DNA of 55,066 bases, from assembly GCA_002373165.1 (NCBI GenBank), contig DFJS01000061.1, positions 1-55,066 on the forward strand, written 5' to 3'. Of the stretch, positions 17,176 to 25,456 are shown piece after piece. This DNA comes from Ruminococcus sp. UBA3665 (lineage in GTDB: Bacteria; Bacillota; Clostridia; Oscillospirales; Ruminococcaceae). Each line of letters begins with the position of its first letter. Position 1 is the stretch's first letter. The translations under genes were made by a program, and so were the position numbers. The notes below the pieces were generated by a model. The model was not told the DNA's origin and did no database searches. It saw nothing but the letters and a program-made list of their open reading frames with translations.

Positions 17176-20043
17176 TTTCATGAGAGATTTTTTCAGCAGA
17201 AGCAGATCATAGACATTGACTTTTCCGTCGCCGTTGAGATCGGCAATCTGACTCTGAGTTTTTGTGAGTGTGCCGGTTTTCAGCAGATATTTCTGAAGTG
17301 TAACGACATCCAGAACGCTGACGCTCTGATCCTGATTGATATCGCCGGGCACCGGTTCGGGCTGAACAATGGCAGTTGTTGTCGTGGGAGCTTCTGTTTC
17401 GGGAACTGTTGTTGTGACAGCAGTCGTAGTTGTAGTTGTGGTAGTTGTTGTAGTGGTTGTCGTTGTAGTAGTTGTTGTTGCGGCGGTAGTCGTTTCCGTC
17501 ATGGCGTTCCAGTTCTGACAGTTATTGTTTGTAGGTTCCCACTGCTGTACATTCGCGCCGGAATCTTTGCTTGCATAGCCGATTTCTACTAAGCAGGCAT
17601 CTTTCGAGGCTCTTGTCATAATCTGATAGCTGCCGTCCGGATTCTTCGAGAATTTGAACAGCATCATGCTGTCTTTGGTGGAATACGGCACAATCGCGAT
17701 ATTGCCGCCGTTGGCATTGCTCATTGCTTTCAGAACATAATTCTGATCTGCCGCACTGCGGATGTAATAATAATTTCCGCCGCCGGAGAATTCCTGGAGC
17801 ATCCATTTCTGACTGCTGAAATGACTGGTTGCCCACTGCTGAACGTTAGTATTTTCTGCCATATTTCCGGCTTCGATATCCATCACCATGCCGGAATTGA
17901 CATTCTCAAATTCATAAAGAACGTTTGTATTCATTCTGCATCCCGGATTGTAGATGCTTTCCAGAATCCAGTCCTGACAGTTTGCGCCGTTGATTTCCCA
18001 TTGCTGAACATTATCGCCGGAGCCTGTTCCTGCATTGGCAATTTCGACAGCGGATTTTCCGCCGGAAATCTTAGTTCTGATTTTGTAAGAACCATCGGCA
18101 TTTTTTGTAAACATGAATTTCTGATTATCGCCGCCGTTATACTGATAGATATCGACATTTGTGCCGTTGGCAGTTTTCTTTCCGGCAACATCAAGAGCAT
18201 ACGTACCGCCGTCGCCGACTGCGGAAATCAGGCTGTAATAGCCGTCGCCCTCGTCAACGAGCTTCCAGATATCATGTGTTACGCCGTCGGCTGTGCCCCA
18301 CTGCTGAACATTGGTATTATTTTCTGCCTTTGCGCCTTCCACCTGCATATAGAGTCCGGAATTGACATTCTTGATTCTGTAAGTTGCGCCGTTTGTGAAG
18401 CTTGCCGCTGTGGCAGAACCGAAATCGACTTTTCTTAGGAAAGGACTTTCATATTTTGTGGAAATCCAGCCGGAAAAATCAGAATCTGTAATATATTTCA
18501 TCTGGGAAGCCTTGGTGCAGTCGCCGGAATAAGAAGTACAGAATGCTTTTGTATCTGTATTTTTAGTATTATAGGCATCTAATAATTCATAGCCGTAATT
18601 GGATTTATTCGGGTACCAGCTGGAAGTTTTCTTTGGCGAAAAGCTGATTTTGCTGGGAGTGCCGTTAACGGATTCTGAAAGATAGGAATTGGAATCACGG
18701 CAGGGATCATTGCCGCCGCCCATCGTCAGAGCCTGCGTGAGCGTATAGCCCTGGAATCTGTTATTTTCAGAGACCATATCAGAGCCGTCGCCGCCGATAA
18801 TGCCCGTTGTGCCCGAACCGTTGCTGTCTTTTCCGTAGGCAGAATAATAGTTATTATAAATATGCGCCGAACCGTTGCCAAGCTGCGGACATCTGCGAAC
18901 GTCTTCATCCCACCAGTTGTAGAGCAGCGTTGTCCGGTCACGCGTGATTTCATCATTCTGTGTGCCGTAAGCAACTGTCCAGTATCTGTGTTTCAGATGA
19001 CAGTAAGAAATCGTCACATAGTCAGGAGAACGTGTTCTGTCTTTGGCATCATAATAAGAATCATAAGGCGTATTAATCCAGATGAATTTTCCGACTTCGT
19101 CCTGACCGTTGCCTGTTCTGTCATAACTCAGCTGGGATTCAAAATAGATATGATCAATCCAGATCTGTCTTGACGACCAGATATTAATACAGATCCGGTT
19201 CGGGACATTTTTGGCGATCATTTTGACATTCCGGATGACGATATTGTCCGAAGGTTCATCCTTGCCGTATTCGTTATTAGTTCTCAGCCACGGGTCATAG
19301 AGCGTATGATTTCCGTAACAGCCGACCAGCGTTTTATTATCTCTGATTCTGGTATGAGATTTCGACTGCATATCAATATCGGCCGTAACGACGATTGTTT
19401 TCGGCTCTGTGGCATCCAGCTGTTTGACTAAGTCATCCGCTGTGGAAACATAGACAACTTCGCCGAGCAGTCCGCCGATTGTTCCGGCCTTTTCGCCGGA
19501 AGGAGTCATGGCATTGGCCGCATAGCCTTCCAGACCGTCCAGATTTAATTTATATTTCTGATAATCGGCCTTAGAATAGCCGGATAGGCTGAATCCTGCG
19601 CCTTCTGTGAATGTCAGGGCTTTGGAGGAATCAGCATTGCTTGTGATTTTATAATACAATGCATAGCCGTCAAAATCGTTCTGCACAGCTTCGATTTTCC
19701 ATCTCTGATTGGCTCCGTCGGCATCTGCGGCGAGTGTGACGGAATTTCCGGAAGCAGTCAGCACATAGCCGTTGGAAGCATTCACAATCTCGAATACGCC
19801 GGAACTGATATAATTCACAGTCCATTTTTCAGCGGCCGTGCCGTTCTGTTCCGCCGGAACAAGCGATGTTCCGGAAGCATTGACATTCTGATTGGTATCA
19901 AACATGCCAAGCCGGAAATACTGGAGCGGATAGGACACTGCCGCCTGTGCTTCAATCTGCTGTTCAGACGGCAGTGCAATGAGCATGGCACAGCCCATTG
20001 CCGCCGCAGTCAGAGCAGACAGCATTTTTTTCATACGCATCAT
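17170..20043 (-). CDS. Secreted multimodular pectate lyase (PL1) with ricin-type modules and dockerin
   Basis: 957 residues. Signal peptide 1-35; an N-terminal ricin/CBM13-like region about 38-170; a PL1 pectate lyase domain about 195-540, with WIDH at 295-298 and V382-RRCPQLGNGSAHIYNNYY400 typical of the family; two further ricin-type modules about 550-690 and 705-845, each with the NVQQW motif; a Thr-rich linker about 850-895 with a run of over twenty Thr; and a type I dockerin 898-957 (GDINQDQSVSV and ADLNGDGKVNV calcium loops). It cleaves pectate by beta-elimination outside the cell, and the dockerin should attach it to a cohesin scaffold. Three ricin-type modules in one lyase is generous. 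GGGG-type ribosome site precedes the first ATG. Confidence 0.9.
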   Translation of the reverse strand: MMRMKKMLSALTAAAMGCAMLIALPSEQQIEAQAAVSYPLQYFRLGMFDTNQNVNASGTSLVPAEQNGTAAEKWTVNYISSGVFEIVNASNGYVLTASGNSVTLAADADGANQRWKIEAVQNDFDGYALYYKITSNADSSKALTFTEGAGFSLSGYSKADYQKYKLNLDGLEGYAANAMTPSGEKAGTIGGLLGEVVYVSTADDLVKQLDATEPKTIVVTADIDMQSKSHTRIRDNKTLVGCYGNHTLYDPWLRTNNEYGKDEPSDNIVIRNVKMIAKNVPNRICINIWSSRQIWIDHIYFESQLSYDRTGNGQDEVGKFIWINTPYDSYYDAKDRTRSPDYVTISYCHLKHRYWTVAYGTQNDEITRDRTTLLYNWWDEDVRRCPQLGNGSAHIYNNYYSAYGKDSNGSGTTGIIGGDGSDMVSENNRFQGYTLTQALTMGGGNDPCRDSNSYLSESVNGTPSKISFSPKKTSSWYPNKSNYGYELLDAYNTKNTDTKAFCTSYSGDCTKASQMKYITDSDFSGWISTKYESPFLRKVDFGSATAASFTNGATYRIKNVNSGLYMQVEGAKAENNTNVQQWGTADGVTHDIWKLVDEGDGYYSLISAVGDGGTYALDVAGKKTANGTNVDIYQYNGGDNQKFMFTKNADGSYKIRTKISGGKSAVEIANAGTGSGDNVQQWEINGANCQDWILESIYNPGCRMNTNVLYEFENVNSGMVMDIEAGNMAENTNVQQWATSHFSSQKWMLQEFSGGGNYYYIRSAADQNYVLKAMSNANGGNIAIVPYSTKDSMMLFKFSKNPDGSYQIMTRASKDACLVEIGYASKDSGANVQQWEPTNNNCQNWNAMTETTTAATTTTTTTTTTTTTTTTTTTAVTTTVPETEAPTTTTAIVQPEPVPGDINQDQSVSVLDVVTLQKYLLKTGTLTKTQSQIADLNGDGKVNVYDLLLLKKSLMKK

Positions 20044-20106
20044 AAAAAATTCCCCTTTTCAAAATTTGACTTATTTCTATTTCTGAACAATTTGTGAACT
20101 AATATT

Positions 20107-20135
20107 ATCATATCACAAAATAAAACATAAATCAA
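20107..20135 (-). promoter_or_regulatory. Promoter of the pectate lyase gene
   Basis: Minus strand TTGATT, 17 nt, TATGAT with TGTGA just upstream of the -10. The untranslated leader is about 55 bases. Confidence 0.75.
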
Positions 20136-20194
20136 TGATTTTTTTATTTCTTTTTATTGCAAATCTGATTCTCGGCAGCAGAAACTGCTGTTTC

Positions 20195-20223
20195 TTGACA
20201 GATGCCGGAAATCATGTTAAAAT
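20195..20223 (+). promoter_or_regulatory. Promoter of the PglX C-terminal gene
   Basis: TTGACA, 17 nt, TAAAAT, about 27 bases before the start region. A dedicated promoter argues that the downstream half-gene is expressed and is not debris. Confidence 0.75.
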
Positions 20224-20256
20224 AAATAAAAAGCTCCTGAAAGAATGTGAACGTTT

Positions 20257-21060
20257 ATGTCTGCCTTGCTGTCTGAAAAATATCAGCAGTGGGAACAGGA
20301 ATGTGATGCCCGTTTCCGCCGGCTGAAATCCAATGAAGAAGAACTCAACCGAATTTTTATCCGGCGATACGGATTACAGCAGATTCTGTCCCCCGAAGAA
20401 GATGAAACGGCTGTTACCGTCCGCCGGGCAGACCTGCAAAGAGAAATCCGCAGTCTGATCAGCTATGCCATCGGCTGTCTGTTCGGACGGTACAGTGTGG
20501 ATGTGCCCGGTCTGTGCTTCGCAGGCGGTCAGTGGAATGCCGCTCTGTACAGGACAATCCAGCCGGAACCAACTAATATTCTGCCTCTGCCGGATTTGTT
20601 TGAAAATAATCTGACAGACAGTATCATCCGGTTTGTCCGGCTTGTATACGGAGAAGATACACTGGAAGAAAATCTCTTGTTTATCGCCGGTGCCCTCGGC
20701 GGAACGGGTGCGCCCCGCGAAATACTGCAAGAATATCTGTTCCGGGATTTTTTTGCCGATCATTGCCGGATTTATCAGAAACGGCCGATTTACTGGATGT
20801 TCAGCTCCGGCAGAAGAAACAGCTTCAAAGCTCTGGTATATCTGCACAGATGGAACGGCCAGACAACGGAAACAATCCGGAAAGACTATATTCAGCCCTT
20901 GCAGGCATTCTGCCGCCGGAATCATGATGACAAAATGCTGGAAGAACTGGAACAGTATGAGGAAAAACTGTATCAGTTACGGAATATTCTCCTGCATCTG
21001 GATGACGGTGTTCTGAAAAATTATGAAAAACTCTCTTCCGTACTGGAAAAAATCAGATAA
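20257..21060 (+). CDS. Stand-alone C-terminal part of a BREX PglX/BrxX adenine methyltransferase
   Basis: 267 residues matching only the last part of full-length PglX. NEEELNRIFIRRYGL, RSLISYAIGCLFGRYSVDVPGL, ENLLFIAGALGG, FADHCRIYQKRPIYWMF and the terminal LDDGVLKNYEKLSSVLEKIR are the familiar C-terminal landmarks. Full-length PglX is ~1,200 residues; the methyltransferase half is absent here but is present as a separate gene at 26029-28005, whose last residues are exactly where this one would continue. The gene has its own promoter, clean start and stop, and a terminator, so it looks maintained. The ribosome site is weak. The region is thought to contribute to DNA target engagement in PglX; partnership with the other half is inference. 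Confidence 0.85.
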   Translation: MSALLSEKYQQWEQECDARFRRLKSNEEELNRIFIRRYGLQQILSPEEDETAVTVRRADLQREIRSLISYAIGCLFGRYSVDVPGLCFAGGQWNAALYRTIQPEPTNILPLPDLFENNLTDSIIRFVRLVYGEDTLEENLLFIAGALGGTGAPREILQEYLFRDFFADHCRIYQKRPIYWMFSSGRRNSFKALVYLHRWNGQTTETIRKDYIQPLQAFCRRNHDDKMLEELEQYEEKLYQLRNILLHLDDGVLKNYEKLSSVLEKIR

Positions 21061-21063
21061 ATA

Positions 21064-21101
21064 AAAAAAGTCCCCTGATGTTTAAAATCAGGGGATTTTT
21101 C
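21064..21101. terminator. Bidirectional terminator
   Basis: TCCCCTGAT / ATCAGGGGA stem, seven-base loop, flanked by A7 and T5. It lies between PglX-C and the converging DUF4430 gene. Confidence 0.9.
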
Positions 21102-21110
21102 AGGTTTAAT

Positions 21111-22169
21111 TTAATCCTGATGTTTCTTGAAAATCAGTGCTGTTCCGGCGGCCAGCACAGCGGCCAGTCCTGCCGCTACCGGAACGGGGTCTCCGGTTGC
21201 CGGAGAAGATGCTGCTGCTGCCGCAGTTGTGGAAGCTGTCGCTTTTGTGGCGGCGGCAGTCGTCGTTTTTACTGCTGTGGTGGATTTTGTCGTAGTAGTT
21301 TCTGATTTTTCCGTTGCAGATTCCGGTGTTTCTGTTTCTGTCTCGGCTTCTGTTTCCGTTTCAGATTCTGTTTCAGATTCAGTTTCCGTTTCGGACTCTG
21401 TTTCTGATTCTGTTACTGTTTCAGATTCTGATTCCGTCTCAGTTTCTCCGGCCACACTGACAAGACATACCGGCGGCACGAGTGTCATAGAATCAGATTT
21501 GGCACTAATCAGAATCTCCCCGGCCTGCTCCAGTCTGACAGTTACTTTGCCTTCGGCATCCGTGATAAAAGAAGTCTCTTCGCCGTTGAGAGTAATCACA
21601 GCATTTTCGAGCGGCAGAGTGACCGGTGCCCAGTTTTCGTCATATCCGGCACGTGAAAGAATCAGATTCAGTTCCTGACCGGGTTCGGCATTTGCAGTAT
21701 CGGTATCGAAATAGCAGTAGACATCCGACCAGTTTTGCAGATCCGTATAGACAAATGCATCGATGATATCGCCGTTATTCAGCAGATCGCCCAGTCCGTT
21801 AGCGGCCTTATGATTGACATAATATCCATAGCTGCTGCCGTTGGCCGTACCCCACAGCTTTGTCAGGGATAAGCCGTAGCCTGTCATTTCGGAAGCGAAT
21901 CCGGCTTCTGCGCCGCCTTCATAATTTTGTTCATGCGCCGTCCAGAGAGCATCCCGGATGGTAAGACTGCCGTCGCCGTCGGTATCGGCAACTGTGACGG
22001 GCTTCTGCACCAGTACAAGACTGCCCTGGGCATCGGCAATAGTGACAAATACATCCACAGAAGGCTTTTCTGTAGATTCCTGAATTTCTTCGGCGAAGGC
22101 ATTCACAGAAAACAGTGAAGCCGTCATACTCAGTACAGCGCACAGGGCTGTTATTTTTTTGTGTTTCAT
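21111..22169 (-). CDS. Surface DUF4430 (transcobalamin-like) protein with cell-wall sorting-like tail
   Basis: 352 residues from ATG 22169 (AAGGAGT seven bases upstream). Signal peptide about 1-25. An EF-hand-like loop DTDGDGSLTIRDAL near residue 62 is followed by a DUF4430-type domain (GTANGSSYGYYVNHKAANG, LNNGDIIDAFVYTD); DUF4430 is related to the C-terminal domain of transcobalamin. A second beta domain follows, then a Ser-Glu-Thr repeat spacer (SESETVTESETESETE) and a Thr/Ala-rich stretch. The tail SPATGDPVPVAAGLAAVLAAG...FKKHQD resembles a sortase substrate with an xPATG signal, a hydrophobic helix and basic end. A cobalamin riboswitch and terminator precede it, so a role in capturing corrinoids at the surface is likely. 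Confidence 0.8.
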   Translation of the reverse strand: MKHKKITALCAVLSMTASLFSVNAFAEEIQESTEKPSVDVFVTIADAQGSLVLVQKPVTVADTDGDGSLTIRDALWTAHEQNYEGGAEAGFASEMTGYGLSLTKLWGTANGSSYGYYVNHKAANGLGDLLNNGDIIDAFVYTDLQNWSDVYCYFDTDTANAEPGQELNLILSRAGYDENWAPVTLPLENAVITLNGEETSFITDAEGKVTVRLEQAGEILISAKSDSMTLVPPVCLVSVAGETETESESETVTESETESETETESETESETETEAETETETPESATEKSETTTTKSTTAVKTTTAAATKATASTTAAAAASSPATGDPVPVAAGLAAVLAAGTALIFKKHQD

Positions 22170-22220
22170 CAATCTTACTCCTTAAAAAATAAAATAAATT
22201 AAATTTTTGAGTTTCTGTGC

Positions 22221-22256
22221 AAAAGAAAAAAGCTTTTCCGCAGTCCGCGAAAAAGC
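22221..22256 (-). terminator. Intrinsic terminator in the riboswitch leader
   Basis: On the minus strand GCTTTTTCGC / GCGGAAAAGC with a five-base loop, followed by TTTTTTCTTTT. It is placed between the aptamer and the DUF4430 start, as in riboswitches that act by transcription termination. A second hairpin (GCGTTTTT / AAAAACGC, 22293-22316) upstream could be part of the switch. Confidence 0.75.
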
Positions 22257-22314
22257 GCAGCTATCCCGTTATCAGAACAGCAGCGTTTTTCCGTATCCAA
22301 AAACGCACAGAAAC

Positions 22315-22405
22315 TGCAAGCCTTTTGTCTGCCGAGCGGCCCGGCTGTAACGGTAGTGAAGGCTGTGACGGAATTTCACCGTGCTTCCCTCAGTGCAGAC
22401 GGCTG
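22315..22405 (-). promoter_or_regulatory. Cobalamin riboswitch (short, class II-like)
   Basis: The minus-strand leader contains GAGGGAAGCACGGTGAAATT followed by CCGTCACAGCC and CACTACCGTTACAG, matching the conserved cobalamin core (GGGAA, GGTGAAAnTCC, ACnG, CACTnCnGTnA). Outer arms GTCTGC (22395-22400) and GCAGAC (22327-22332) close it, as in short class II aptamers; a classical B12 box with CCTGCC is not evident. The aptamer starts right after the promoter and is followed by a terminator. Confidence 0.75.
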
Positions 22406-22416
22406 AAAACAAATTT

Positions 22417-22445
22417 ATTATAGCACAAATTCCGGCATCTGTCAA
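22417..22445 (-). promoter_or_regulatory. Promoter of the riboswitch-DUF4430 transcript
   Basis: Minus strand TTGACA, 17 nt, TATAAT with TGTGC before the -10. The leader from here to ATG 22169 is about 240 bases. Confidence 0.85.
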
Positions 22446-22479
22446 GAGTCGGATTCTGTATTTTTCCTGCGGAAAACTA

Positions 22480-22508
22480 TTGCATTTTTTTTCAAATTCG
22501 TGTATAAT
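22480..22508 (+). promoter_or_regulatory. Promoter of the DUF6273 gene
   Basis: TTGCAT, 17 nt (ending in CGTG), TATAAT, 34 bases before ATG 22542. Confidence 0.8.
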
Positions 22509-22541
22509 AAAATTATCATGTTGAAATACAGGAGAGATATT

Positions 22542-23126
22542 ATGGAAACTATCATGCAGTTCGGCCGTTACGCAGGCGTTCCGGTCGAATGGATTGTCCT
22601 GCATAGAACGCAGGAAAAACTACTCGTGTTAAGCAGATATATTCTCGATGCCAGACGCATGTTCCCGGATTGTATCTATACCAGCTGGGCAAGAAGCACT
22701 CTGAGAAGCTGGATGAATCAGGACTTTTTTCAGGAATTGTTTTCGCCGGAAGAACAGAAACAGGTTCTTACTGCTGATGTCTTTACGCCGGACTGCCCCG
22801 GCTTCGGCAGTTACGGCAATCATCACACACAGGATAAATTATTCCTGTTAAGTGAGGAAGAATTATATCAATATCTGCCGAATCCGGCATCCCGTACGGC
22901 TCCGGCCGAACCTCATGCTGCCGAATACAGTCAGGATTTGAAAGATTTTGTCAATCTGCTGCCTTTTTACAGAGAACAGCAGAACTGCTGGTGGTGGCTC
23001 CGCACAACCGGAGACGAACCAAATAATTTCGGCGTTGTCTGGTCGGACGGCTCTGTGTTCGCACTGGGGCACTATGCCAATTATGAACGCGGCATCCGTC
23101 CGGCGATGTATCTTGCAATGCAATGA
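22542..23126 (+). CDS. DUF6273-domain protein
   Basis: 194 residues from ATG 22542; AGGAGAG lies nine bases before it. The pattern is that of DUF6273, often seen beside or within surface and signalling proteins of Clostridia: FGRYAGVPVEWIVLHR, KLLVLSRYILDARRM, W-ARSTLRSWMNQDFF, WWWLRTTGDEPNNFGVVWSDGS and GIRPAMYLAMQ. The fold is thought to be related to formylglycine-generating-enzyme-type lectin domains. No signal peptide or membrane helix, so probably cytoplasmic. Biochemical role unknown. The lysozyme gene follows after 18 bases without its own promoter. Confidence 0.75.
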   Translation: METIMQFGRYAGVPVEWIVLHRTQEKLLVLSRYILDARRMFPDCIYTSWARSTLRSWMNQDFFQELFSPEEQKQVLTADVFTPDCPGFGSYGNHHTQDKLFLLSEEELYQYLPNPASRTAPAEPHAAEYSQDLKDFVNLLPFYREQQNCWWWLRTTGDEPNNFGVVWSDGSVFALGHYANYERGIRPAMYLAMQ

Positions 23127-23144
23127 CAGAAATGAGGATGATTT

Positions 23145-24503
23145 ATGATGAAAAATAAGATTTTTTTGGCACTGTCTGCCGGTATGGCGGTACTGCTTTC
23201 CGGATGCAGCGTTACAGAATGGAACGCACCGCAGGAAACTGTTCCCGAAACAGATGAAATCAGCTCGGAAACAGAACTGCTCCCCGAAACAGAACAGGAA
23301 ACAGAATTCATCTGGACAGAACCCGAAACGCTCCCCCCTGCCCCGGAAACGGTCTTTATTAATTATATGCATACCGTGGAGGCCAACAGCAGTCTGACAC
23401 TTGCCGAATTTATTACTTCTTCCAATGTTACGATCAAAGACCCGTCAGCAAAAGTCGATACCGGCAGACTCGGCACGTTTGAAATCACAGTGCCCTATCT
23501 GTACGGCGAAGAAACCCGCGAAGAAGTTTTCACTTATCAGGTCAAAGACACAACGCCGCCGCTGATTCTCAATGACGGCAATTCGGCCTATATCAAGACA
23601 GGCGAAGTTTTCGACCTGAGAAATCTCATCGGCTACGGCGATAATTATGATACGGCACTTTCTCTGACTTACGACGGCGATGTGAATACAGCTGTTCCCG
23701 GAACATATCTGCTGGCGGCGCATCTCACAGACAGTTCCGGCAATCAGTCAACCTGCCGTTTCAGCGTAATTGTTGCCGACGAAAAGCCCTCTTCGGCATC
23801 CGGAGCAGAAATCAGTTTTGCAGATTTCAAAAAACAATATGCTTCCAAGTTGAATACTCTTGCCGGAGTTGATCTTTCCAGCTGGCAGGGCTATGTGGAT
23901 TTTGATGCTCTCAAACGGGAAGGCTGCGAATTTGTCATGCTGCGCATCGGAAAGAGTTCCGGTTCTCCGGAAGAAGACGGCTATTTTTCATATAATTTCC
24001 AGGCCGCCAAAGATGCCGGCATGAAAGTAGGCGTTTATTTCTACAGTGCCGACAGCGACGAATCCCAGGTCCGCGCCGATGCTGACTGGATCGCCGAAAC
24101 ACTGGACGGCGAAAAACTGGATTTTCCTGTTGCCTTCGACTGGGAGGATTTTACTAATTTTCAGCAGTACGGCATCAATTTGCATGATCTGAATCAGCTC
24201 TGGAAAGCGTTTGCCGATCAGATGCAGAAAAACGGCTATAAAACCATGCTTTATTCCAGCAAATTCTTTCTGGAAAACGTCTGGGAAAATCCGGATTCTG
24301 AAACTGTCTGGCTGGCGCATTATACCGAACAGACGAATTATTCCGGCAGTTACGTCATGTGGCAGAGATGCAACACCGGTCGGGTCAACGGCGTGGACGG
24401 CTATGCCGATTTCGACGTATTCGGCACAGCTCCGGCAGAAACCGTTCCGGAATCGTCCGAAAATGACTTGACAGATGCTTCAGAACATGCTATCATAGAA
24501 TAA
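23145..24503 (+). CDS. GH25 lysozyme lipoprotein
   Basis: 452 residues. Signal peptide with lipobox LLSGC; a Glu/Thr/Pro spacer (25-75); an immunoglobulin-like beta domain (about 75-215, with VKDTTPPLI typical of HYR/Ig-like repeats); then a GH25 muramidase domain (about 240-430): GVDLSSWQGYVDF supplies the first Asp, FVMLRIGKSSG, VGVYFYSADS, and VAFDWEDF the catalytic Asp/Glu pair, ending with WLAHY, VMWQRCNTGRVNG and DFDVF. It should hydrolyse the MurNAc-GlcNAc bond of peptidoglycan while held at the membrane surface. Its last codons contain the promoter of the next gene. Confidence 0.88.
   Translation: MMKNKIFLALSAGMAVLLSGCSVTEWNAPQETVPETDEISSETELLPETEQETEFIWTEPETLPPAPETVFINYMHTVEANSSLTLAEFITSSNVTIKDPSAKVDTGRLGTFEITVPYLYGEETREEVFTYQVKDTTPPLILNDGNSAYIKTGEVFDLRNLIGYGDNYDTALSLTYDGDVNTAVPGTYLLAAHLTDSSGNQSTCRFSVIVADEKPSSASGAEISFADFKKQYASKLNTLAGVDLSSWQGYVDFDALKREGCEFVMLRIGKSSGSPEEDGYFSYNFQAAKDAGMKVGVYFYSADSDESQVRADADWIAETLDGEKLDFPVAFDWEDFTNFQQYGINLHDLNQLWKAFADQMQKNGYKTMLYSSKFFLENVWENPDSETVWLAHYTEQTNYSGSYVMWQRCNTGRVNGVDGYADFDVFGTAPAETVPESSENDLTDASEHAIIE
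24468..24496 (+). promoter_or_regulatory. Promoter inside the end of the lysozyme gene
   Basis: TTGACA, 17 nt (ending ATGC), TATCAT, 42 bases before ATG 24538. It overlaps the last 12 codons of the GH25 gene. Confidence 0.7.
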
Positions 24504-24537
24504 AATTCAAAAAAATTAATTTCAGGAGGAATTTATT

Positions 24538-25203
24538 ATGCAGAATATTACAATTCAAGATTTATATGACCTGAATTATACCCTTGCCGCCGATTATCTG
24601 AAACAGTTTCAGTATCCGTGGGAAGCTCTGGAAGGCATTAAGAATATGATTATTGCGCTGGGTGCAACCCTCAGCTTTGAAGACTATGATTATGTCTCGG
24701 AAAATGTCTGGATTCACAAAACAGCAAAAGTCTTTCCCAGTGCCTATATCGGTGCGCCCTGCATCATCGGCGCAAATACCGAAGTCCGCCATTGTGCCTT
24801 TATCCGGGGCAGTGCGCTGATCGGAGAAAACTGCGTTGTCGGAAATTCTGTCGAACTCAAAAATGTGATTTTATTCGATCATGTGCAGGTTCCGCATTAT
24901 AACTATGTCGGCGACAGCATTCTCGGCTATCATTCACATATGGGGGCAGGTTCGATTACTTCCAATGTCAAGTCTGACAAGACACTTGTCGTTGTCAAGA
25001 ACGAAGAAGAAATTCTCGAAACGGGACTCAAAAAAATGGGTGCCATGCTGGGCGATTTTGTCGAAGTCGGCTGTAACAGCGTGCTGAATCCGGGAACGGT
25101 CATCGGCCAGAACTCGAATATTTATCCTACCAGCTGTGTGCGCGGTGTCATTCCGGAAAACAGCATCTGGAAACATGACGGCATCATCATCCGGAAATAT
25201 TAA
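24538..25203 (+). CDS. Left-handed beta-helix (hexapeptide) transferase, GlmU-C/NeuD-like
   Basis: 221 residues. The N-terminal ~55 residues are helical. From VWIHKTAKVFPSAYIGAPCIIG onward the sequence shows six-residue repeats of the left-handed parallel beta-helix (SALIGENCVVGNSVELKNVIL, GDSILGYHSHMGAGS, LGDFVEVGCNSVLNPGTVIG). This resembles the acetyltransferase half of GlmU and related UDP-GlcNAc pyrophosphorylase-like proteins without a nucleotidyltransferase domain. It probably acylates a nucleotide sugar or amino sugar with acyl-CoA in a trimer; substrate unknown. AGGAGG eight bases before the ATG. Confidence 0.8.
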   Translation: MQNITIQDLYDLNYTLAADYLKQFQYPWEALEGIKNMIIALGATLSFEDYDYVSENVWIHKTAKVFPSAYIGAPCIIGANTEVRHCAFIRGSALIGENCVVGNSVELKNVILFDHVQVPHYNYVGDSILGYHSHMGAGSITSNVKSDKTLVVVKNEEEILETGLKKMGAMLGDFVEVGCNSVLNPGTVIGQNSNIYPTSCVRGVIPENSIWKHDGIIIRKY

Positions 25204-25205
25204 TC

Positions 25206-25442
25206 ATGAATCCGGGAATCCGTTATGAAACGATTGTATTTACAATCGGCTGTATTTTTCTGATTCGGCAGTGTTTTGAACCGTTTTTTCTGGGAAAGAC
25301 AAGAGTGCCGTATCAGAAATGCTATACGCCCCGCGAGGTGAAATTCATCAACCGGGGCGGAAAAATCTTCACGGCAGTGTTTTTTCTCTGGACGGTGTTC
25401 ATGTGGATTGTTCCGGATATCCGTCAGATTATATTTAACTAA
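25206..25442 (+). CDS. Small two-helix membrane protein
   Basis: 78 residues, starting two bases after the previous stop and so probably translationally coupled. Two hydrophobic segments (about 9-25 and 54-70) flank a basic, conserved-looking central stretch (LGKTRVPYQKCYTPREVKFINRGGK), which would face the cytoplasm if the protein is a hairpin. No family recognised. Confidence 0.6.
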   Translation: MNPGIRYETIVFTIGCIFLIRQCFEPFFLGKTRVPYQKCYTPREVKFINRGGKIFTAVFFLWTVFMWIVPDIRQIIFN

Positions 25443-25456
25443 CAAGGAGTGCTTTG

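Noticed and set aside
17400..17480. Tandem short repeats that might be a CRISPR-like or satellite array
   Set aside because: They encode the Thr-rich linker of the pectate lyase; no spacer structure.
21300..21450. Repeats of TCAGATTCTGTTTC type
   Set aside because: They encode the Ser/Glu/Thr stalk of the DUF4430 protein, not a separate repeat element.
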